DNA of 41,516 nt from Anaerolineae bacterium. Its GTDB lineage: Bacteria > Chloroflexota > Anaerolineae > B4-G1. A program made the position numbers and the translations under genes. Location of the stretch: contig JAUWNP010000017.1 of NCBI GenBank assembly GCA_030612585.1, positions 1 through 41,516 on the forward strand. The letters run 5' to 3'. The notes beneath the pieces were generated by a model. That model worked only from the letters and a program-made list of their open reading frames with translations, searched no databases and was not told the origin of the DNA. Shown here piece by piece: positions 21,162 to 28,588 of this stretch; positions within the stretch are counted from its first letter, which is position 1, and each line of letters starts with the position of its first letter.

Positions 21162-21686
21162 ATGACAGCGAGAGTTCTACTGCTTAACGCATCCTACGAG
21201 CCGCTGCGGGTCGTTTCCGTCCGGCGTGCGGTTGGCCTGCTGATGCGGGGCGTGGCCGAGGGCGTGAATGGTACCGCGGCGCGGCTACGCACGCCGAGCA
21301 CGGTCTTCGAGGTGCCCTCCGTGCTGCGGCTGCGTTACTACGTCAACGTCCCCCGGCGCGGGGCGACGTGGAGCAGGCGCGCCGTCCTGACCCGCGACGG
21401 TTATGCCTGCGTGTACTGCGGCGTCCGTGCCGGGGAGCGGTCTCACGGCCGGGTTGTCGTCCGCGCCGACTTCACGCTGGATCACCTGATTCCCCGCAGC
21501 CGGGGCGGGGGCAACGGCTGGGGCAACACGGCCTGCGCCTGCCGCTGGTGCAACCACCGCAAGGCCGACCGCACGCCCCACGAGGCGGGGATGCGTCTCC
21601 GGTGGGAGCCCAAGACACCGCGCGTCAACTACCTGGTCGTCTCCGGGGAGGTGCCGGCTGAGTGGAGGGTCTACCTGCGGGTCTGA
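21162..21686 (+). CDS. HNH endonuclease family protein
   Basis: A 174-residue HNH protein. The N-terminal segment ARVLLLNASYEPLRVVSVRRAV is the standard opening of a widespread single-domain HNH family. The nuclease core (about 75-140) has a CVYCG zinc knuckle, DHLIPRSRGGGNGWGNTACAC with the catalytic His, and CRWCNHRKADRTP completing the zinc site. Family members cut DNA; most are chromosomal with unknown target, though HNH enzymes are also common beside phage and tRNA loci. The ATG follows tRNA-Phe by 22 bp, so the gene may be transcribed with the tRNA array. The last 16 bp overlap the convergent kinase gene. Confidence 0.88.
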   Translation: MTARVLLLNASYEPLRVVSVRRAVGLLMRGVAEGVNGTAARLRTPSTVFEVPSVLRLRYYVNVPRRGATWSRRAVLTRDGYACVYCGVRAGERSHGRVVVRADFTLDHLIPRSRGGGNGWGNTACACRWCNHRKADRTPHEAGMRLRWEPKTPRVNYLVVSGEVPAEWRVYLRV

Positions 21687-22786
21687 TCGCAAGAAGCATC
21701 GTCCTGCGCCTCCTCCACCGGCACCGTGAGAGAGAAGATGCTGCCTTCCTCCGCTGGACTATCCACCCAGATACGCCCCCCGTGCGCTTCCACGACCAGG
21801 CGACAGTAGGGCAACCCCAGGCCCATACCGCCCCGTTTGCGACCCGGCACGTGGGTGAATTTTTCGAAGATGCGTTCCTGGTATTCCAAGGGGATGCCTG
21901 GCCCTTGATCGCGCACCCAGAAGGAGACCGCTGGCGAATCCGCCCGGGAATAGTGCGCGCCGACCACGACCGTGCCTTCAGGAGGGCTGTACTTGATCGC
22001 GTTATCGAGCAGGTTGCTTAATGCCCTCACCATCAGCATCCGGTCAACCTGCACTTTCGGCAGGCGACTTGCTACCTTGGTACGCAGTTTCAAATCCCGG
22101 ATATCGGCCAGGGGCTTTAGTTGACTGATCGTTTCTCGCACCAATGTCAAGGGCGTGACGGCTTCTCTTTCTCCCAGCGGTTCGCCAGCCTCCAGTCTAC
22201 TCATCTCCAACAGCGTATTGATCAGGCGTTCGAGTCGCACCTGCCCCCGCTGGGCAATCTCCAACCACTGGCGAGCCACTTTTCCTTCCTCAAGCGCACT
22301 CAGTTCACCCTCCAGCATGCTGTAAGCGCCAGAGATGATGCTCAACGGGCCTCTCAGGTCGTGTACCAACATGTCAATCATGTCTTTGCGCAGCAACTGC
22401 ACTTCCTGCTGCAGCCGTCGGTTTTCTGCGGCGCGCGACACCGTGGCGATCAGTTCCCGGCTCCGGCAAGGTTTTCTCAGGTAGTCGTAGGCTCCGCAGC
22501 GCAGCGCCTCTACTGCGGTGTCAATGGAGGCATAGCCAGTGATCACGATCATGCGAGTCTCGGGTGCGATCTCGAGCCCCTCTTTAACAACCGTGAGACC
22601 ATCTATTCCGGGCATTCTGATGTCCACCAACACTACGTCAAAGTCCGACTTGGCCAGCAGCGCCAGTGCTGTCTCCCCGTTTTCTGCCGTTGCAACCTCG
22701 TATTCGGCGGCTGTCAGTTCATTGGCAAAACTAGCCCGCACGAAGTCGTCGTCGTCCACAACCAGGATGTTCGCTGTCTCGCTCAT
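21671..22786 (-). CDS. REC-histidine kinase (reversed hybrid kinase)
   Basis: A 371-residue cytoplasmic protein with a receiver domain first (about 6-120: ILVVDDDDFVRASF, phospho-acceptor Asp in VVLVDIRMPG, Thr in VITGYAS, Lys in YLRKPC), then HisKA (about 135-200, His in LVHDLRGPLS) and HATPase_c (about 240-355, N-box NLLDNAIKYSPPEG, G-boxes DQGPGIPLE and GMGLGLPYC). No membrane segment. It overlaps the upstream multi-sensor kinase by four bases (ATGA), implying translational coupling and a shared phosphorelay: the large kinase could phosphorylate this receiver, which then tunes its own kinase. The relay order is inference. Confidence 0.93.
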   Translation of the reverse strand: MSETANILVVDDDDFVRASFANELTAAEYEVATAENGETALALLAKSDFDVVLVDIRMPGIDGLTVVKEGLEIAPETRMIVITGYASIDTAVEALRCGAYDYLRKPCRSRELIATVSRAAENRRLQQEVQLLRKDMIDMLVHDLRGPLSIISGAYSMLEGELSALEEGKVARQWLEIAQRGQVRLERLINTLLEMSRLEAGEPLGEREAVTPLTLVRETISQLKPLADIRDLKLRTKVASRLPKVQVDRMLMVRALSNLLDNAIKYSPPEGTVVVGAHYSRADSPAVSFWVRDQGPGIPLEYQERIFEKFTHVPGRKRGGMGLGLPYCRLVVEAHGGRIWVDSPAEEGSIFSLTVPVEEAQDDASCDQTRR

Positions 22787-25700
22787 GATTTCCTCATTTC
22801 CTCCATTGCTTCGATTGTGCGGGGTAGCCTGATTGTGAAAGTAGTACCCTCGCCCATTTTACTGCGCACGTCAATCTGACCATGATGGAAGGTGACGATT
22901 TGATGGCTTACCCACAACCCAAGGCCAGTACCAACTTCGGTACCCTTGGTGCTGAAGAACGGCTCAAAAAGCCGGTCCAGTGCCTCCGCTGACATACCGC
23001 AGCCCATGTCTTGGATCTCGATGCACACCTCATCAGGGATGACTTTCGAGCGCACCCAGATTTCTCCGCCCTCTGGCAGCGCATCGGCGGCATTGAGCAG
23101 AAGGTTGAGAAACACCTGATTGAACTGACCAGGATAACTCATGATCTCGGCCCTCTCTGGAGCCAGCATCTCGTGGACTGTGATGTTCGAGGCGGCGAAT
23201 CGCGGTGCCACGATAGCGAGCGTTTGTCGAAGGGAATGATGGAGATCGGTAGACTGTAGCGTGGCTTTGCTATCACGCTGGAAGGCCAGTAGGCCCTGTA
23301 CGATGTCGCGGATGCGCTCCTGACCAGCCCGTACCATCTGCAGTTGCCTTCGTCCAGGGTGGCCAGGATCAAGGGTTCGTTCCAGGGCATCGAGGAAAAG
23401 GGTCATACCCTGGAGTGGGTTGTTGATCTCGTGCGCCAGGGACGCGGCCAGTTGCCCCGTGGCCGTCAACTTCTCGCTGCGTATCAGGTGCTGTTCCATT
23501 CTGCGTTTCTCCGTGATGTCGCGGATGACGGCCATAATTACCCGTTGGTCACCCAGGTCAATCACCCGAGCGCGAAATTCAACGGGCACCAGGTGGCCTT
23601 CTTTGTGTTGGATCGGCAGGTTGTCCGCCTCTCCCTGCCCCTGCTGCACGATGTGTGTGAGAAGTTCGCGCACAACGTCCGCCGCTTCGGGAGGATACAG
23701 TTGCCAGAGTTTCATTCCGCCTAGTTCGGTCAGACTCAGTCCGGTCATGTCCCTGAGCGTGTAGTTGCCGTCCACGATGGCGCCGTCAGCAGTGTCCACG
23801 ACAATGATGCCATCACGAGCCTCCGTCATCAGGGTCCGATACCGGGTCTCGGCCCGGCGGATTTCCTCAAGCATACGGGCATTCTCAATCGCCACCCCCA
23901 ACTGCTGCCCAATAGCGATGAGAGTGTCTACCTGCGAGTGAGAGATGGCCCACGAGACGTGGCTGCCTACGTAGAGCATGCCCAGCCGGTTGCCGGCCGC
24001 TTCGATTGGAACAATGGACAGGGAGGCCACCCCTATCTGGGCGCACAGTTCACAATCCGGCATGTGGTGCGGGCCGGATTTGGCGGTGTCTCCCACCACC
24101 GTAGGCTGGCCTGTCCTGTTCGTCCACTCGCCCAAAGCCTCGCCGGACCCCGCCCGTTCCTCGAAGGATATAAACTCCGCAGGGAAGCCCTGTTGTGCCG
24201 CAAATCGGAAAGTCATCGTTGCCTCGTCACGCAGTCGCACTGCCACCATCTCCATGCCGGTGACGCTGGCAATGACGCCCAGGGCACTATTGAGCATGCT
24301 CTCATGGCTCAGCGAGCGCCCTACGAGGGCCGCAATCGCGTTGCGTGCTTGCAACTCCCAGTTGCGTTGATTGATCTCTTCTTCGTAATGCTTCTGAGCG
24401 GTGATGTCGCGTGCGAATAGGATCGTTGCTGTATGACCTTCATACTCAGTGGTGGCAGTGCCCACAGTGACCGGCAGGCGATGACCTCCTTTGGTCAACA
24501 GCACAGTCTCGTAGGCCTGGCCTGGTGTGAGATCTATCCTTTGCCCACGGTGCCTGGTCAGCATAGCCCCCAATTCTTCAGCAGGTAGTAAGTCGGCTAT
24601 GGTCAGGTTCAGCAGTTCCGGGTAGGTGTAACCCAGCATATGACCAAACGCACCGTTGGCATAAAGGATGGCCCCCTCTCGCCCGTCTACGTCTTGAAGC
24701 AAGACAATACCCTCGCCAGCCGTGCCAGCGGCGTCAATCAACAGACGATACAACTCCTGCGTTTTCTGTAGTTCTTGTGTGCGTTCCTCTACTTTCTCTT
24801 CTAATCCCTCGTACAGGCGCACACGCTCGAGGGCCAGCCTGATCAAATTGCCCAGTTCCATCAGCGCCTCTACGTCTTGTTTGGAGACAGGGCGGTGGCT
24901 GGTCGCATTATCCACGCCGATTACACCAAGCACCTCCTCCCCGGCCACGATGGGCACGGTGGCGAAGGAGGAGACACCCAGCGCCTGGAGCACATCGTGC
25001 AGGCCCTCGCAGCGCGGGTCGTGCAACTGATCATTGATCAGAACCGGTGTCCGCTCAAGTATACAGATGATAGGGGGAGGAGCGGGTTTGACATCCAGCG
25101 GGGAGCGTTGGGCGATAAACTCTGGGGTGATGCCAATGCCGTAGCCCGCTCGCCCTACTAATTCCTGCCGCTGTTCGTCTATCAGGCCTAGCCAGCAGCG
25201 ATCAAACCGGAATTCTTCGCGGACGATGTTCACGATGGCGTTCAGGGCCTCATCAAGGGTGAAGACGCGAAGTAGGCGCTCGCCTGCGCGATGCAGGGCT
25301 GTCAGTATGCGCCTCTTGTGTTGTTCGGCCTCGTATAGCCGGGCGTTTTCTATTGCAGTAGCGGCCGGTGCTGCCACTGCTTCCAGCAAAGCGACGTCGT
25401 GTACATCAAAATCACCTTTTATCTTGTTCAGTGCCTCGATGACACCGATAATGTGGCCCTTGACCTTCAGGGGTACGCAGATGAGGGAGCGAGTAGTGAG
25501 CGGGGTCTTGGCGTCAATGCCAGCGTAGAAACGTGGGTCCTGGTAGACGTCCGGCACCAATTGAGGGGTTTGGTGCTGCATCACCCAGCCGGCGATGCCT
25601 GCACCCGGTTGCAGGCGCAGGTCTATGGTCTCGGTGGCGGCGATACCTGAAGCCGCGTGAAAGACCAACTCCCCCGTCTCCTGATCGAGCAAGGCCACCG

Positions 25701-25971
25701 ATGTGGCCTCTGTGTTCAACACCTCATTTACGTGGCTGAGTAACCTCTCAAGGATGGTCTCAACATCCAGGGTCTCCATCAGCGTGCGGGCGACGGTACT
25801 GAGGGTGGCGAGTTCACGACTATATGATTCTGGTGCCTGCTCAGATTGCTCCATCACGCGAGATTCGGCGAGGGCGTTGGAGGACTCAGACGTTGGCCGG
25901 TCGGTTGATGCTCCATCCGGTGTCTGCTGTTGTTCCACTGGTATTCGCGAGCCGCAAGGAGTTGTAGACAT
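22783..25971 (-). CDS. Multi-sensor histidine kinase (GAF-GAF-PAS-GAF-PAS)
   Basis: A 1062-residue soluble kinase. Sensor modules in order: GAF (about 62-210), GAF (about 225-390), a coiled coil (about 392-415), PAS (about 415-535), GAF (about 545-705) and PAS (about 710-835). HisKA follows (about 845-905, SLAHEINNPLQG with the phospho-His), then HATPase_c (about 950-1055, N-box NLLLNAADALPEGG, DMGCGMS, GTGLGLW). No membrane helix, so it senses intracellular signals, probably small molecules or redox state. GGAG lies six bases before the ATG. It forms an operon with the REC-kinase and faces a divergent OmpR-type regulator, the likely final output. Confidence 0.93.
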   Translation of the reverse strand: MSTTPCGSRIPVEQQQTPDGASTDRPTSESSNALAESRVMEQSEQAPESYSRELATLSTVARTLMETLDVETILERLLSHVNEVLNTEATSVALLDQETGELVFHAASGIAATETIDLRLQPGAGIAGWVMQHQTPQLVPDVYQDPRFYAGIDAKTPLTTRSLICVPLKVKGHIIGVIEALNKIKGDFDVHDVALLEAVAAPAATAIENARLYEAEQHKRRILTALHRAGERLLRVFTLDEALNAIVNIVREEFRFDRCWLGLIDEQRQELVGRAGYGIGITPEFIAQRSPLDVKPAPPPIICILERTPVLINDQLHDPRCEGLHDVLQALGVSSFATVPIVAGEEVLGVIGVDNATSHRPVSKQDVEALMELGNLIRLALERVRLYEGLEEKVEERTQELQKTQELYRLLIDAAGTAGEGIVLLQDVDGREGAILYANGAFGHMLGYTYPELLNLTIADLLPAEELGAMLTRHRGQRIDLTPGQAYETVLLTKGGHRLPVTVGTATTEYEGHTATILFARDITAQKHYEEEINQRNWELQARNAIAALVGRSLSHESMLNSALGVIASVTGMEMVAVRLRDEATMTFRFAAQQGFPAEFISFEERAGSGEALGEWTNRTGQPTVVGDTAKSGPHHMPDCELCAQIGVASLSIVPIEAAGNRLGMLYVGSHVSWAISHSQVDTLIAIGQQLGVAIENARMLEEIRRAETRYRTLMTEARDGIIVVDTADGAIVDGNYTLRDMTGLSLTELGGMKLWQLYPPEAADVVRELLTHIVQQGQGEADNLPIQHKEGHLVPVEFRARVIDLGDQRVIMAVIRDITEKRRMEQHLIRSEKLTATGQLAASLAHEINNPLQGMTLFLDALERTLDPGHPGRRQLQMVRAGQERIRDIVQGLLAFQRDSKATLQSTDLHHSLRQTLAIVAPRFAASNITVHEMLAPERAEIMSYPGQFNQVFLNLLLNAADALPEGGEIWVRSKVIPDEVCIEIQDMGCGMSAEALDRLFEPFFSTKGTEVGTGLGLWVSHQIVTFHHGQIDVRSKMGEGTTFTIRLPRTIEAMEEMRKS

Positions 25972-26168
25972 GGTGTCTCCTTAAATATACAACAGTTTGG
26001 GGGTATTAGTCAAACCTAAACTTCGTGACGATTTGTTCACCTTGCTTAAACCGCCCTTTCACTTCCTTGTGATATTATTAAACTGAACAGAGCCAGCCTG
26101 TCTTTTCCAACTCTGGGGCGGATCGAGAAATAAATATGAGTTCACAAGTCAGTTCCGTAGGAGGAAAA

Positions 26169-26864
26169 ATGGATATGAATGAGACGATCCTGGTAATAGA
26201 TGATGACACCGGACTGCTCAGGCTTCTACAATTAGGCCTGGAGCGAGAAGGCTTTTCGGTCATCACTGCCTCTGGGGGAAAGGAGGGCCTCCGACAGGCC
26301 TACCAAGCTCGCCCAGACTTGGTCATCTTGGACGTGATGATGGCAGACATTGATGGCTGGACGACTTGCCAACGGCTGCGGGAGATGTCGGATACACCCA
26401 TTATCATGCTCACCGCCAGGGGGGATGAGAAAGACGTCCTTCGTGGTCTCACCCTGGGTGCCGATGACTACATCGCTAAGCCTTGCAGTTTTGATGAGTT
26501 GAAAGCCCGTATTCACGCGCTCCTGCGGCGTTCCAAGACGCCTGCTAATCCGGCCTGGCGAACGGCCTACGATGATGGCAGACTGATGGTGGATTTGTCT
26601 ACCGGGAGCGTCAGTCTGAACGATTCCCCTGTGCACCTGACCCCCACTGAGTCCCGCCTGCTGATGTGCTTGATGAGCCAGACAGGGCAGGTCATCTCTC
26701 ATAAGGAATTGCTCACGCGGGTCTGGGGGCCGGAATATAGCGATGAGGTGGGCTATCTGAGCGTGTATGTCCATTACCTGCGCGAGAAAATCGAGGCCGA
26801 TCCGGCAAATCCGCAATACGTCCGCACAAGGTGGGGGATGGGGTACTATTTCGCGACAGATTAG
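26169..26864 (+). CDS. OmpR/PhoB-type response regulator
   Basis: A 231-residue regulator with a receiver domain (about 6-118: ILVIDDDTG, phospho-Asp in LVILDVMMAD, Thr in IIMLTARGD, Lys in YIAKPCSF) and a winged-helix DNA-binding domain (about 135-228: LTPTESRLLMCLMSQTGQV, then SVYVHYLREKIEADP and RTRWGMGYYF). The ATG encoding MDMNETIL is chosen because TAGGAGG lies five bases upstream; an earlier ATG at 26136 has none. It is divergent from the two-kinase operon across about 200 bp, so it is the probable output regulator and may control that promoter region. Confidence 0.93.
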   Translation: MDMNETILVIDDDTGLLRLLQLGLEREGFSVITASGGKEGLRQAYQARPDLVILDVMMADIDGWTTCQRLREMSDTPIIMLTARGDEKDVLRGLTLGADDYIAKPCSFDELKARIHALLRRSKTPANPAWRTAYDDGRLMVDLSTGSVSLNDSPVHLTPTESRLLMCLMSQTGQVISHKELLTRVWGPEYSDEVGYLSVYVHYLREKIEADPANPQYVRTRWGMGYYFATD

Positions 26865-26909
26865 CCGAAATAACTATGGACGAAAGCCAGCAAGCATCCA
26901 ACATCGGCA

Positions 26910-28511
26910 CTACACCATTAGGGCAACGGTCAGCCACGCCGCCAGTGCCGCGAAGAGCAATGCCATCCCCAGTTTGACCGTCGCTGCCTGCCGCTGGAGG
27001 AAGTTGGTCAACTGCTTTGACCCAGTGCCGTAGTAGGCCAGGATGAAGACCACAACCAACGGCAGGATAAACAGCAGATTATAGAGCACGAGCAAGATAA
27101 GGGCGCGCACTCGCATCTCCGGCTGGCTCATCACAAAGATGATGGTCGGCAGGTAGACCTGACCCGTGCAAGCCAGTTCCAGGAACGAAACTACCACGCC
27201 GGTAACGAAAGCCCCTGCGACGAACGCCTGTGATTTGCGCCCCCTGCGAATGACCGCGTTGATGCGCATCCGCAACGCGTGGGGCAGGTTCAGCGCCATG
27301 TCGCCAATCTCACCCCGCCGGGCCTTGAGAAAGTCGAGGAAACTGAACACCGCCAGCACAGCGCACAAGACACCGGTCAGGCCATACACCCACCGTCCCA
27401 ACGTCGTCAGCAAATCGCCCAGCAGTTCGAGCACCTTGTAGAAGCCCAACCCCACCGCCAGGTAGGCCAGGAATACGCCAAGAGTGAAAGCCATACCCAC
27501 GACCAGAATCTCTCGCCCCTTGCGCCCGCTCAATGTCAGGTAGGAGACGAAAAAGGCCAGCGTGGCGAAGGCACAGGGGTTGAGACCATCCACCAGGCCA
27601 GCAAAGACAATGGTGGCAACACCAAAGGACTTGAAGCGCTCAATGATGCTCTGCTCGGCCCCCTCAGGGTCGAAACCAGCCCACACCTGCTCCACACCGG
27701 TGGGGGCGTACTGCTCAACCAACGCCAGCAATGCCTCGGACGTGATGTCGGTGCCGATCAGGTACTCATTGCCAACGAAGAGCGCCGGGGTTGCCAGACG
27801 TTGCTTCTCAGGCACATTAAGGCGAGCGCCCAGCCATTCCGCCAGTGCAGCATCTTCCTGAACACTATACTCCTCGACCAACAACTGCGGATACATGCTC
27901 CGCACGTACCGGATGTCATACTCGGCGCGGCTGCACTCCTGACAGCCTACGTCGTAGAAGTAGGCCGCCCATATCGGCGCTGGCCCCTCACAGGCCGCCA
28001 CCTCCTCTGGGCCACAAGGCTCCAACCCCTCTATCCCCAGTCCCCCCGGGTTAAAGCCCAGGCCCGGCTCTCCTTCACCTTCAACAGCGATGCCCTCCAG
28101 ACCGGGGATATCGGGCCAGTAGGTGCCCCCTGCCCCCAGGCAAGTATCGAGCAAGCAGGGCAACTGCCCGCGGACGGCTTCCTCGCCGATGAGCGCCTGC
28201 CCGTCAATGACCAACGTCGGCAGCCCACGCTGCTCTGGAGCCACGCCGAACATCTCCTCGGCCCGGATCAACATCGCGTAGTTGGTCGGGTCGGAGATCT
28301 CGACCATCTTGATCTGCATTTGGTCGCCATATTCGGCCTGCAGCGGCGTCAACATCTCATTGATGATGGTGATGCAATGAGCGCAGTCAGTGGCGTAGAA
28401 ATAGACTATCCGCAAGACCGGACCGCCCTCGGCCCGGGCTGCGCCCACCCCCCAGGTGAGAGTCAACGCCAGGAGCAGTAAAACCACACACATTCTGTAT
28501 CTCAAGCGCAT
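26910..28511 (-). CDS. Thioredoxin-like plus CcdA/DsbD-like membrane protein
   Basis: A 533-residue redox protein. After a signal peptide (about 1-27) comes a thioredoxin/glutaredoxin-like domain with CAHC (YFYATDCAHCIT) and PTLVIDG, then a second redox module with CQEC (YFYDVGCQECS) and TPALFVG, then a DsbD/CcdA-type membrane domain of about six helices with paired cysteines in DGLNPCAFATL and LELACTGQVYLP. It probably carries electrons from the cytoplasm across the membrane to periplasmic thiols. An ATG four codons upstream (28523) directly abuts AAGGAGG, too close for use, so the ATG at 28511 is preferred. The double-thioredoxin plus CcdA order is unlike standard DsbD (beta-gamma-alpha). 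Confidence 0.85.
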   Translation of the reverse strand: MRLRYRMCVVLLLLALTLTWGVGAARAEGGPVLRIVYFYATDCAHCITIINEMLTPLQAEYGDQMQIKMVEISDPTNYAMLIRAEEMFGVAPEQRGLPTLVIDGQALIGEEAVRGQLPCLLDTCLGAGGTYWPDIPGLEGIAVEGEGEPGLGFNPGGLGIEGLEPCGPEEVAACEGPAPIWAAYFYDVGCQECSRAEYDIRYVRSMYPQLLVEEYSVQEDAALAEWLGARLNVPEKQRLATPALFVGNEYLIGTDITSEALLALVEQYAPTGVEQVWAGFDPEGAEQSIIERFKSFGVATIVFAGLVDGLNPCAFATLAFFVSYLTLSGRKGREILVVGMAFTLGVFLAYLAVGLGFYKVLELLGDLLTTLGRWVYGLTGVLCAVLAVFSFLDFLKARRGEIGDMALNLPHALRMRINAVIRRGRKSQAFVAGAFVTGVVVSFLELACTGQVYLPTIIFVMSQPEMRVRALILLVLYNLLFILPLVVVFILAYYGTGSKQLTNFLQRQAATVKLGMALLFAALAAWLTVALMV

Positions 28512-28588
28512 TCGATTTCCCATCCTCCTTCACCGTTCAATACATTCTCGTTTCTGCGCCGTGCGCAGCGGTGTACATTGTACACTTG

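Noticed and set aside
27279..28481. 400-codon plus-strand frame opposite the thioredoxin/CcdA gene
   Set aside because: High-GC antisense frame; composition (Gln, His, Arg rich) and lack of motifs against a clear redox membrane protein on the other strand.
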